DNA of 64,000 bases from Phycisphaeraceae bacterium. Lineage in GTDB: Bacteria > Planctomycetota > Phycisphaerae > Phycisphaerales > UBA1924. This document shows positions 51,170 to 59,345 of this stretch, piece by piece (positions within the stretch are counted from its first letter, which is position 1; each line of letters begins with the position of its first letter). Below the pieces are notes generated by a model. The model made no database searches and was not told where the DNA came from. It was given only the letters and a program-made list of their open reading frames with translations. The stretch is taken from NCBI GenBank assembly GCA_019636615.1, contig JAHBXF010000002.1:560001-624000 (forward strand), written 5' to 3'. Position numbers and translations under genes: made by a program.

Positions 51170-51177
51170 TAGGCTTC

Positions 51178-51432
51178 ATGAACAACGGGCAGACATCGCA
51201 ATCCACCGTGGCAGACCGAGTGGAGCACGTTCTGAACCTGATCCGGCCTGCGGTTCAGGCCGATGGGGGTGATGTCGAGTTTGTGGCATTCACCGAAGAC
51301 GGCACGGTGCAGATACGTCTGCATGGGGCATGCGTGGGGTGCCCCTCCAGTTCGGTCACGCTTCAGGTTGGCATCGAGCGCAACCTCAAGAACCACATTC
51401 CTGAAGTGCGGCGGGTTGAAGCGGTCGCCTGA
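51178..51432 (+). CDS. NifU C-terminal-domain iron-sulfur scaffold protein
   Basis: 84 residues consisting only of the NifU/NfuA C-terminal domain, with the CxxC pair C52-V-G-C55 in GACVGCPSSSVTL that binds a [4Fe-4S] cluster between two monomers for delivery to apo-proteins. The LIRPAVQADGGDVEFV opening is characteristic. Full length for the stand-alone form. No other iron-sulfur assembly gene adjacent. Start at ATG 51178 follows TACAGT by 8 bases, with no ribosome-binding site. Confidence 0.92.
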   Translation: MNNGQTSQSTVADRVEHVLNLIRPAVQADGGDVEFVAFTEDGTVQIRLHGACVGCPSSSVTLQVGIERNLKNHIPEVRRVEAVA

Positions 51433-51621
51433 AATCGTGGTTATTCGGACCAAATTGTACCGAAGGGTCTCATTCTCGTGAATAGCGGCGTGGCTCGACA
51501 GGCGTTGCTATTATGGGACCAAGAATCAGAGTCTGCGGGCTTGGGCTGGAGGTTCGGTGTATGGCAGCGCAAACTTTTTCCAGTTTGTAGAATTGCGCTT
51601 CCATCTTCCGATACTCTGCGG

Positions 51622-51716
51622 TATAACTCAGTTGGTGGAGTTCCGGGTCAGGTGGAAATGATCCGGAGGGTGGACGAGCGTCACCCGAATCTGACGCCAA
51701 GGACGGGAGTGTTGTC
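51622..51716 (+). promoter_or_regulatory. csrA leader with five GGA motifs
   Basis: TATAAC at 51622-51627 is a plausible -10, with TTCCAT 17 bases upstream as a weak -35, giving a start near 51634. The leader then carries GGA at 51637, 51654, 51665, 51672 and 51701. TCCGG and CCGGA around the second form a hairpin that places that GGA in the loop. CsrA binds GGA in hairpin loops, so autoregulation is likely. The last GGA is next to the GGGAG ribosome-binding site. Confidence 0.55.
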
Positions 51717-51941
51717 ATGCTGGTCATCACGCGGCGCGAGGGTGAAGAGGTCGTGATAGGCGACCCGAAGAACCCCATCGGCATCGTGCGTATCGCGTCG
51801 GTCAAGGGTGACCGTGTGCGTGTCGCCTTCGATTTCCCACGAGAGGTCGAGATCAACCGAAGAGAGGTTGCCGATCAGATCGCCTCCCAGGCACCCGAGG
51901 TTCTTGGGGTCATCAAACCCGCATCTAATGTCGGCACGTGA
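51717..51941 (+). CDS. csrA: Carbon storage regulator CsrA
   Basis: A 74-residue post-transcriptional regulator. MLVITRREGEEVVIGD is the standard first strand, and the RNA-contacting Arg and the VRVAFDFPREVEINRREV segment are intact. Dimers bind GGA-containing leaders and change translation or stability. The length is slightly beyond the usual 60-70 by a short tail. GGGAG lies 7 bases before the ATG. No flagellar genes or FliW are adjacent, unlike in many bacteria. Convergent with ndk. Confidence 0.95.
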   Translation: MLVITRREGEEVVIGDPKNPIGIVRIASVKGDRVRVAFDFPREVEINRREVADQIASQAPEVLGVIKPASNVGT

Positions 51942-51974
51942 TCCGGCTCGCCCGCCAATCTCACTCGGCGCATG

Positions 51975-52000
51975 AAAAAAACGCGGCACGTTGTGCCGCG
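51975..52000 (-). terminator. Rho-independent terminator of ndk
   Basis: Minus strand: CGCGGCAC, loop AAC, GTGCCGCG (51982-52000), then seven T (51981-51975). A perfect 8-bp GC-rich stem and T-run. It lies 29 bases after the ndk stop and could also weakly stop csrA transcripts. Confidence 0.9.
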
Positions 52001-52029
52001 ACTGTCTGTTTGCTGCCGCAGAAGCCCAC

Positions 52030-52500
52030 TTACTCGGGCTTGCCGCCGGCCATGTCGTAGATCCAGGAATCTGAGTTCCTGTTCCAGTTGAGCACTTCAC
52101 CGGCGCCGAAGAAGAGTGTCAACTCCCGCTCGGCCGCTTCGGGGCTGTCGCTGCCGTGGATGAGGTTGAAACTGTTGGAGACACCGAAGTCGCCGCGGAT
52201 CGTGCCGGGGTTGGCCTTGCTGCCGAAGGTGGCCCCCATCATGTTCCGGGCGATGGTGATCGCGCCGTTGCCACGCAGGGCGAGGGCAAGCACCGGGCTG
52301 CTGGTCATGAACCGCACAAGCCCGGCGTAGAAGGGCCGCTCTTTGTGGGCTTCATAGTGGCGGGCCGCCAGTTCCGGGCTGATCTGCATGAGTTTGCAGC
52401 CGACGATCTGCAGCCCTTTTTCTTCGAAACGGCTGATGATGCGGCCCATGAGGCCCCGCTGTACGGCGTCCGGCTTGAGGAGGATGAGGGTTGTTTCCAT
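52030..52500 (-). CDS. ndk: Nucleoside diphosphate kinase
   Basis: 156 residues. It exchanges the gamma phosphate between nucleoside triphosphates and diphosphates. TLILLKPDAVQRGLMG opens it, and the active-site histidine is in NLIHGSDSPEAAERE, about residue 115. The region ALRGNGAITIARNMMGAT shows the usual loop. It is slightly longer than the usual 140-150 residues at the C-terminus. No clear Shine-Dalgarno at the ATG (AAGGAAG is 17 bases away). Good terminator follows. Confidence 0.95.
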   Translation of the reverse strand: METTLILLKPDAVQRGLMGRIISRFEEKGLQIVGCKLMQISPELAARHYEAHKERPFYAGLVRFMTSSPVLALALRGNGAITIARNMMGATFGSKANPGTIRGDFGVSNSFNLIHGSDSPEAAERELTLFFGAGEVLNWNRNSDSWIYDMAGGKPE

Positions 52501-52557
52501 GTCTTGAATCTCGCTTCCTTGAAGTTGTGGGCCGCAAGGGTAGGCGCCGGCAACACC

Positions 52558-55116
52558 TCACCGGTGCAGCGCGAGCGACGCGTTGATCACGGCCAGGTGC
52601 GAATAGGCCTGCGGAAAGTTGCCCAGCCCGATGTCTCGCAGCATGTCCCATTCCTCCGGGAATAGCCCCAAGGGCCCTGCTTTGGCGATCATCCCCTCAA
52701 AGTACCCGGCGGCATCTTCCCTCCGCCCGATGGTCACGAGCGACTCGATGAGCCACCACGTGCAGATAAACCACGCGCCCTCCCGCCCGGGAAGCCCATC
52801 GTCGTACCTGTACCGATGGACCATCCCACGGTCGCACAACTCCCTTTCGACAGCCTCGACCGTCATCCGCCATCGCGGGTGGTCATGCGGGAGAAGCCCG
52901 GTGAGCCCGACGACAAGACTGGCGGCGTCCATGGCCCTCTCGTCATAGGCCGCCGTGTACGCCCCGGCACCGTCGTTCCAGCCGTTGTTGAGCACGTCGT
53001 CCTTGATCTCGTCGCGCAGGCTCATCCAGTCCGGCCTTGAACGCCCCATGCCGAGCGTGGCAACCGTCAGCGCGCGGTCTACGGCGTGCCAGCACATCAC
53101 CTTTGAGTGCACGTGATGGCGTTTCGGGCCGCGGATCTCCCAGATCCCGTGATCCGGCTCTCGCCAGCGTGCAGACACCGCGTCAACCACAGATTCGACA
53201 AGCCGCCAGTGCTCCGGGGTCACCGGTGCGCCGTGCTCGGCCAGCGCGGCGACCAGATCAACGATCGGCCCGAAGACATCGAGTTGCACCTGGTGTGCCG
53301 CGCCGTTGCCGACGCGCACCGGCCTGCTCTCGCCGTATCCCATCAACTCGCTGATCTCTCCTTCGACACCCAGTTCAGCGCCCGCCACCGAATAGACGGG
53401 CCTCAGGCGTTCAGGGCTTCCGGATTGCTCGACAACTTCCCCGAGCCAGTCGAGCAGTTTCATGGCAACGCCTGTGTTGCCGAGTCGAGTGAGCGAACGT
53501 GCGGCCATCGCAGCATCGCGCGGCCAGCAGAATCGATAATCCCAGTTTCGCTGCCCGCCCAGGTGCTCGGGCAGGCTTGAAGTGCCCGCCGCCGCGATGG
53601 CCCCGTTGGGCCCCTGGCAGAGGGCCTTGAGCACAAGGGCGCTGCGACGCAGCAGGTTCGCGTGCGGGCCGGCGATATCGAGCGTGCCCGCCCACCCAGA
53701 CCAGAATCGGCGGGTCTGATCGCGCCGGAGCGATTCGCCCGCGGCGTACGGCTTGAGTTGGGCCGTGCCGTAGCGAAGTTCAAGAATCACCGGCTTTGAT
53801 CCGTCAAGATCAATCAGCGCCTGCGCGGTGTGGTGCGCCCCCTGCTCTTGAACTTCCCACACAATGCCCGGCGCGTGAAGAACGATCGGATCGGGGCCGC
53901 CGTCAACTTCGATGCCATCTTCCCGAATGACGAGCCGAGTCGGGAGGCGGCCGAAATCCAGCCGCGGAGAAAACACGATCCTCGCACGCCCGGCGCCTTC
54001 AATCACACGGATGAGGTCCGATCTTCCAGCGCGTTGGTAGGGTCGGCCTTGCGAGCAGTCGAAGTAGTCGGTCACCGTGAGGCTCGACCAGGCCGCGCGG
54101 GTGATCATCGAATCATCGACATACCCGAGCGAAACCGGGCGGTCTTCTCCTTCTTGATGCACGCGGAACGTGCCCCGCTCCACTCCCCCCAGGAGCGACG
54201 CGAAGAGCGCGGGCGAGTCGATGCGCGGAAGGCACATCCAGCACAGTGCCCCGCCGGGCTCGACGATGGCCACGGTGCGTTGATCAGAGAGAAACGCGTG
54301 CTGTTCGATGGGCACTCTGCCGCACGCGGCGATCCACTTTGCCCGCGCATCGGCCAGCGCCCCGAGCACCGCCGCCACATACCGCTGGTCCGGCACCCGG
54401 TACGCCGCGGAGGTCTCGCCCGGGCCGATCTTGATGCCCAGGTCATGCTCGCCCAGCACGCCGAACGCCCGCTCGTCGGTGACATCATCCCCGATGAAAA
54501 ACGTACAGGTCGCGCCCTCGCGGTATCTGAGCCTCTCGAGCGCCTGTCCCTTGTCCGGTTTGCGCACGCACAGTTCGACCACCATGTGCCCCCGCAGCAC
54601 CTCCACACTCCGCATTTCGGCCGTGAGCGCGGCCGCGGCGTCTGCGAGGCGTGCCGCATCCGCCGGCGCACACTCCCTGAAGTGCACCGCAACCGAGGCC
54701 GGTTTTCGCTCAACGATGGCGCCGGGCACTTCCCGCGTGACCTCCTGCGCCGACGCGATCAGCGCCAGCAGCGTGTGCTGCTCCTGGTCCGTCAGGCCCC
54801 ACGATTCCTCCGCCCATTCCTGTCCGTGCGAACCGATCAACACGAGGGGAGGTTCGCCGGGCAGTTTCGCTCGCAGATCCGCCACCCCGCGGCCTGAGAT
54901 AACCCCGGCGCTCGTGCGCTCCAGGCGCCCCAATGCGGCCAGACGATCGAGCGCGGGGCCATCAACCCGCGCGGCATCGGGCGTGGGCGCGATCGGTGAG
55001 AGCGTGCCGTCAAAGTCGCAGGCCACGAGCAGAACGGCGGCCCGGGCGGCCTGCTCGATCTTCGCGGTGAGCACCGCATCAAGTGAAACCGGATCTGGGG
55101 CCTCATTGGGGCTCAT
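52558..55116 (-). CDS. Fusion of trehalose-6-phosphate phosphatase and GH15 glycoside hydrolase
   Basis: 852 residues from ATG 55116, overlapping the otsA stop as ATGA. Residues about 20-265 are an OtsB-type HAD phosphatase (DFDGTLSP at 34-41, later FFIGDDVTDERAF). Residues about 275-852 are a GH15 glucoamylase/trehalase-like barrel with NWDYRFCWPRDAAMA. Candidate acid Glu is in GIWEIRGPK (about 660) and base Glu in GLFPEEWD (about 820). In relatives GH15 members include trehalases, so one chain might dephosphorylate trehalose-6-phosphate and process the sugar. No signal peptide, cytoplasmic. Substrate of the GH15 half is inferred. Confidence 0.9.
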   Translation of the reverse strand: MSPNEAPDPVSLDAVLTAKIEQAARAAVLLVACDFDGTLSPIAPTPDAARVDGPALDRLAALGRLERTSAGVISGRGVADLRAKLPGEPPLVLIGSHGQEWAEESWGLTDQEQHTLLALIASAQEVTREVPGAIVERKPASVAVHFRECAPADAARLADAAAALTAEMRSVEVLRGHMVVELCVRKPDKGQALERLRYREGATCTFFIGDDVTDERAFGVLGEHDLGIKIGPGETSAAYRVPDQRYVAAVLGALADARAKWIAACGRVPIEQHAFLSDQRTVAIVEPGGALCWMCLPRIDSPALFASLLGGVERGTFRVHQEGEDRPVSLGYVDDSMITRAAWSSLTVTDYFDCSQGRPYQRAGRSDLIRVIEGAGRARIVFSPRLDFGRLPTRLVIREDGIEVDGGPDPIVLHAPGIVWEVQEQGAHHTAQALIDLDGSKPVILELRYGTAQLKPYAAGESLRRDQTRRFWSGWAGTLDIAGPHANLLRRSALVLKALCQGPNGAIAAAGTSSLPEHLGGQRNWDYRFCWPRDAAMAARSLTRLGNTGVAMKLLDWLGEVVEQSGSPERLRPVYSVAGAELGVEGEISELMGYGESRPVRVGNGAAHQVQLDVFGPIVDLVAALAEHGAPVTPEHWRLVESVVDAVSARWREPDHGIWEIRGPKRHHVHSKVMCWHAVDRALTVATLGMGRSRPDWMSLRDEIKDDVLNNGWNDGAGAYTAAYDERAMDAASLVVGLTGLLPHDHPRWRMTVEAVERELCDRGMVHRYRYDDGLPGREGAWFICTWWLIESLVTIGRREDAAGYFEGMIAKAGPLGLFPEEWDMLRDIGLGNFPQAYSHLAVINASLALHR

Positions 55117-56498
55117 CGACGCATCGCCTCCAGGAATGTATCCGCCCATTCGTAGACATCATGACGCCGGACCTGCATCCGAAGCATCGCCATGCGGTGG
55201 CGGGCCTCCTGCGCGGGCATTCTGATCGCCTCGTGCATGGCCTCCGCCATTCCTTCGATATCCCTCGGGTTGACGAGCAGCGATCTGCGCAGTTCGCGTG
55301 CAGCGCCCGCGAACTCGCTGAGGATGAGCACCCCAGTGTTGTCGGTGCGTGTGGCGACGTATTCCTTGGCGACCAGGTTCATCCCGTCGCGCAAGGGTGT
55401 GACAACCATCACGTCGGCGGCTCGGTAGTACGCCGCGAGATCTTCGCGCGGGAAGTTTCTGCGGAAATAGTGCACCGCGACGCGGCCCGGTTCGCTGTAC
55501 TCGCCGTTGATCCTTCCGACGAGTTGCTCGATGTCCTTGCGCATGTCCCCATACTCAAAGACCCGCTCCCTGCTCGGCACGGCGATCTGCACGAGCACGC
55601 TCCGGTCGGCGCTGGTCTTGCCGCACTGAAGCAGCAGTTCGTACGCCTTGAGGCGTGCATCGATGCCCTTGGTGTAGTCGAGGCGGTCGACGCACAGCAG
55701 TATCTTGCGGTCGTTGCCGAGCCGCTGGCGGATGTCGCGGGAGAGTTTTTCGGCACGTTCTGAAGATGCCGCGGCCTCGAACCACCGGGTGTCGATGGAG
55801 ATGGGGAATGACCCCACCGTGATGATTCGTCCCTCGTACGCCAGTTGCGTGTCCGTGCCGTCCGCCGTGGTATAGTCGCGTGCGAGCCGGGAAAAATTCT
55901 GAGCGCCGGCGTAGGTCTGAAACCCGACGACGTCTGCACCCAGCAGCCCCTCGAGGATCTGCCTGCGCCAAGGGAGCCACTGGAAGAGTTCTTCTGGCGG
56001 GAAGGGGATGTGCAGGAAAAAGCCGATGCGAACGTCGGGGCGCAGCCGCCGGAGCATCGCAGGCACCAGTTGAAGGTGGTAGTCGTGAACCCAGACCAGG
56101 TCACCCTTCTGCGCGACGCTCGCCGCGGCCTTGGCAAACCGCTGGTTCACCTCAACATACGGCCGCCATGTCTTGCGTTCAAACTCCGGGGCCCGGATGG
56201 CGTCGTGATACAGCGGCCAGAGGGTGCGGTTTGAGAATCGGTTGTAGTAGCCGTCCAACTCGCTCTCAGAGATCGCCACGGGTCGAATGCCGATGCCCTC
56301 GTGTACAAAGGGGTTGAACCGCTTGTCCGCCGTCGTCCCCGTCCAGCCGACCCACGCCCCCCCGGTCTTTCGGATGATCGGGGCCAGCGCCGTCACCAGC
56401 CCGCCGGGGCTCTCGACCCACCTCCCGCCCTGCGCGGTTTCCACGCGGTTCACGGGCAGCCTGTTGGCGACATTGATCAGTCTTCCGCGGGACGGCAT
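55113..56498 (-). CDS. otsA: Trehalose-6-phosphate synthase
   Basis: 461 residues from ATG 56498 (the frame reaches 56657, and an in-frame GTG at 56513 would add five residues). Family GT20 retaining glucosyltransferase joining UDP-glucose and glucose-6-phosphate. RLINVANRLPVNRVE, GWTGTTADKRFNPF, VWVHDYHLQLVPAMLRR, FFLHIPFPP, RLDYTKGID and DGMNLVAKEYV are all standard. Together with the overlapping phosphatase/GH15 gene it gives osmolyte synthesis. Cytoplasmic. Confidence 0.95.
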   Translation of the reverse strand: MPSRGRLINVANRLPVNRVETAQGGRWVESPGGLVTALAPIIRKTGGAWVGWTGTTADKRFNPFVHEGIGIRPVAISESELDGYYNRFSNRTLWPLYHDAIRAPEFERKTWRPYVEVNQRFAKAAASVAQKGDLVWVHDYHLQLVPAMLRRLRPDVRIGFFLHIPFPPEELFQWLPWRRQILEGLLGADVVGFQTYAGAQNFSRLARDYTTADGTDTQLAYEGRIITVGSFPISIDTRWFEAAASSERAEKLSRDIRQRLGNDRKILLCVDRLDYTKGIDARLKAYELLLQCGKTSADRSVLVQIAVPSRERVFEYGDMRKDIEQLVGRINGEYSEPGRVAVHYFRRNFPREDLAAYYRAADVMVVTPLRDGMNLVAKEYVATRTDNTGVLILSEFAGAARELRRSLLVNPRDIEGMAEAMHEAIRMPAQEARHRMAMLRMQVRRHDVYEWADTFLEAMRR

Positions 56499-56570
56499 AC
56501 CTGCAATCTTCACCGCCCCACCGCCCCACGCCCACCCAACGGCCAAAACTCGGGCAAAATTTTTCTCCGG

Positions 56571-56576
56571 TATACT
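56571..56576. promoter_or_regulatory. Possible shared -10 between otsA and the small membrane gene
   Basis: TATACT on the plus strand, within a GTATAC palindrome (56570-56575) that also reads TATACC on the minus strand. It lies 73 bases upstream of the otsA ATG and 35 or 89 bases upstream of the plus-strand starts. No convincing -35 on either side. Confidence 0.35.
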
Positions 56577-56665
56577 CTGGCCAAATTCCCCGAACAGTCT
56601 CGCTTCCCGGCATGTACCCACACGTACTGCCCCATCATTCCCGCACTCGCAGCCCACTTGATCAC

Positions 56666-56968
56666 GTGAAATACACCATCACCGGAATCCTCATCGTCGC
56701 CGCGGCCTTGCTCGTCTGGGTCTGGCAGGCCGGAAACCCCAGCGACGCCTGGATGATGCTCGTGGCCATCGTGTCGGTTGTTTTTTTCGGGGCCCTTGGC
56801 AACCTGTGGAACTCGCTCTATCCCGTGAACCCCAAGCCCAGGCGGCGCGGCATCCCGCGTGATGCCGTGGTGATCAAGTCCTCAACATTCGCGGCGACAG
56901 AACGCCCACGCACGGAAGATCAACCCGCGGCCTCGCCGTCGTCACCAGAGACCCCGCCCCAGCGCTGA
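56666..56968 (+). CDS. Small membrane protein, unknown function
   Basis: 100 residues from GTG 56666. An ATG at 56612 would add an 18-residue His/Pro/Arg-rich segment that does not look like part of the fold. Two hydrophobic helices (VKYTITGILIVAAALLVWVW and MMLVAIVSVVFFGALGNLWN) are followed by a basic Pro/Arg segment and a Ser/Pro tail. No known family. It is upstream of the topoisomerase gene by 96 bases on the same strand. Start assignment is uncertain because neither candidate has a ribosome-binding site. Confidence 0.6.
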   Translation: MKYTITGILIVAAALLVWVWQAGNPSDAWMMLVAIVSVVFFGALGNLWNSLYPVNPKPRRRGIPRDAVVIKSSTFAATERPRTEDQPAASPSSPETPPQR

Positions 56969-57064
56969 GCGAGTTCCTACCCTGAACGTCGGCACCATGA
57001 AGTCCGCCCGGAACGGCTCCGGGAGGCGGGCGCCGCCACGCCGAATCCCCGCACAGCACCACGC

Positions 57065-59221
57065 ATGAGCAAGGCACCTTCATCCGTCAAGCGCATCACC
57101 GCCGAAACTATGGCGGCCAAGCAACGGGACATCTCCGTTTCCGAGTTCTTCGCCAAGAACCGGCACCTGCTCGGCTTTGACAACCCCCGCAAAGCCCTGC
57201 TGACGACGGTGAAGGAAGCGGTGGACAACTCCCTCGATGCCTGCGAAGAGGCGGGGATTCTCCCCGACATCACCGTTGTCATCGAAGACCTCCAGCCCGA
57301 CCGCCCCTCCTCGGCAAAGTCATCGCGGTACCGCGTCACGATTGTGGACAACGGCCCGGGCATCGTGCGGCGACAGGTCGAAAACATCTTCGGCCGCCTT
57401 CTCTACGGCTCCAAGTTCCATCGCCTCAAAATGTCGCGGGGCCAGCAGGGCATCGGTATTTCCGCCGCGGGCATGTACGGCCTGATCACCACCGGACGGC
57501 CGATGATGATCCAGACCCGCCCCAGCGCCAACAAACCGGCGCACCACATCGAACTGGCGATGAACACCAAAACCAACCGGGCCGAGGTCACGGTGGATGT
57601 CGAGACGGACGACTTCCCGCTCGAACGGCTGCGGACGCTCACCCCCGGCACGCGACAACTCGATGCGCAGGGCCGGTTTCTATCGATCAACGACTACCCG
57701 ACGGGCACCTCGGTCTCGATCGAACTCGAGGGCCGCTACCAGAAAGGCCGCGGCAGCGTTGATGAGTTCCTTGATCTCACGGCCATCGCGAACCCGCACG
57801 CTCGCATCACGTTCGTCCCCCCCTCGCGCGACAGCGGCGAAGAAGTCGAGGAATCTCTTCTGCCAAGGCGAGCCAAGGCCGATCAGGCGACACCAGCGCC
57901 GGATCTGCCGGGCGTCGCCGCCGATCACGGCTTCGCCGCGGTGCAAACCGAAGAGGTGTCGGGTGTGCTTCTCTTCCCCAGGGCCGTGAACGAACTGCCC
58001 CCTGAAACCCGCGAGATTCAGCCCCACCCGCGCGGCATCGAACTGGGCATCCTGCTGCAGATGCTCAAAGAAGCCGAGGAAGAACGGAGCAGTTACACGC
58101 TCTACAACTTCCTTCAGGACAAGTTCTCTCGGGTTTCACCCCAGACGGCCAGCCAGTTCTGCGAGAAGATCAAGGTCACCAGCCGCACCAGAGTTGGCGA
58201 CATCGATCATCCGAAAGCCGAACTGCTCTTCAAGGCGTTTCAGGATTCTCGCCTGCCCCCGCCGCCGACAGACTGCCTCGCGCCCATCGGCGTGCGGCAG
58301 ATTCTCGCCGGCCTGCTCAAGAGCACCAAAGCGGAGTTCTACGCCGCATCATCACGCGAGCCGGATGTCTACCGCGGGCGTCCCTTTCTCATCGAGGCGG
58401 CCATCGCTTTCGGGGGCGAACTCCCCGCGGATCAGCCCTCGCGCGTGATCCGGTTTGCAAACAGGGTGCCGCTGCTCTTCCAGCAGTCCGGGTGCTCTTC
58501 CTTCCGCGCCGTCGCCGATACAAACTGGCGCAACTACGACCTGCAGCAGCCCCGGGGCTCGGTCCCAGTCGGGCCGCTGGTGATCATGATCCACATGGCG
58601 AGCGTGTGGGTGCCCTTCACAAGCGAGAGCAAAGAAGCGATCGCCGACTACGACGAGATCCGCAAAGAGATGAAACTCGCGCTCATGGAGTGCGGCCGCA
58701 AGATCGGCATCTACCTCCGCAAGCGGGCCAAGATGCGGCGAGAGTCTGAGCGCCGCGACATCTTCGAGCGGTACATCGGCGAGGTCGCCAAGGCGGTCTC
58801 CGCCATCAACGGCGAAGACACCAAGCGGCTCTACGAAGCGCTCCTCGAACAGGCACGCGAGCGCACCGCCCGTGCCGACCAGTTGCTCGACGAAGACGGC
58901 CGCGTCGTCCGTGACGATGAACCAACCGATCAGGATGGGGTCATTATCATCGACCAGGCGGGCAAGCCCGCCGATCAGCCCGCGAAGGGGGCCGGCGTCG
59001 CGTCACCCGCCCTTCTCGATGTCAAGCCGGTCGAACGATTACCGGCCAGGAAGCCTTCAGGCAAAGGCGCACCGGCCCCCGAGAAGGTAAAGCCCGCACG
59101 CGGCACCCCCGCGGGCAAGCCCGCTGCCCAGGATGAACCCGCCCCGAAAAAGCCCAAGCCCCGACTGCGCCTCGTCAACGGCAAGATGGTCCCCGTCGAC
59201 GAAGGCCCCGGCCTGTTCTGA
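57065..59221 (+). CDS. top6B: DNA topoisomerase VI subunit B
   Basis: 718 residues, an archaeal-type type IIB topoisomerase ATPase subunit. GHKL motifs: N-box E51-A-V-D-N55-S-L-D, G1 DNGPGI (95-100), G2 GQQGIGISAAG (126-136). The transducer domain shows RFANRVPLLFQQ and HMASVWVPFTSESKEAIA with its switch lysine. Subunit B gates ATP-dependent strand passage but needs subunit A for cleavage, and no subunit A motif is found nearby. A roughly 100-residue Pro/Lys/Ala-rich C-terminal tail with repeated GKPA-type units is unusual. Rare in bacteria. Neighbours are unrelated metabolic genes. Confidence 0.92.
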   Translation: MSKAPSSVKRITAETMAAKQRDISVSEFFAKNRHLLGFDNPRKALLTTVKEAVDNSLDACEEAGILPDITVVIEDLQPDRPSSAKSSRYRVTIVDNGPGIVRRQVENIFGRLLYGSKFHRLKMSRGQQGIGISAAGMYGLITTGRPMMIQTRPSANKPAHHIELAMNTKTNRAEVTVDVETDDFPLERLRTLTPGTRQLDAQGRFLSINDYPTGTSVSIELEGRYQKGRGSVDEFLDLTAIANPHARITFVPPSRDSGEEVEESLLPRRAKADQATPAPDLPGVAADHGFAAVQTEEVSGVLLFPRAVNELPPETREIQPHPRGIELGILLQMLKEAEEERSSYTLYNFLQDKFSRVSPQTASQFCEKIKVTSRTRVGDIDHPKAELLFKAFQDSRLPPPPTDCLAPIGVRQILAGLLKSTKAEFYAASSREPDVYRGRPFLIEAAIAFGGELPADQPSRVIRFANRVPLLFQQSGCSSFRAVADTNWRNYDLQQPRGSVPVGPLVIMIHMASVWVPFTSESKEAIADYDEIRKEMKLALMECGRKIGIYLRKRAKMRRESERRDIFERYIGEVAKAVSAINGEDTKRLYEALLEQARERTARADQLLDEDGRVVRDDEPTDQDGVIIIDQAGKPADQPAKGAGVASPALLDVKPVERLPARKPSGKGAPAPEKVKPARGTPAGKPAAQDEPAPKKPKPRLRLVNGKMVPVDEGPGLF

Positions 59222-59345
59222 CCCGGCAACGTGCGGGTTGTTGATGGAAAAACGCTGATCGAGTTCTCCGCCGTTGCGCGGCCGCGCACCGGCTGGGGCG
59301 TCCTCACGCACCGATCGTCTGGCGGGCAAAGCCCAGAGGCACAAC

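Noticed and set aside
51619-51640. tRNA-like D-arm sequence (TAACTCAGTTGGTGGAGT)
   Set aside because: The acceptor stem, anticodon arm and TpsiC arm (GTTCGA) do not follow, so it is not a tRNA; it is better explained as the csrA promoter and leader.
59221-59238. ACCCG/CGGGT hairpin after topoisomerase VI B
   Set aside because: Only five base pairs and no T-run; too weak to call a terminator.
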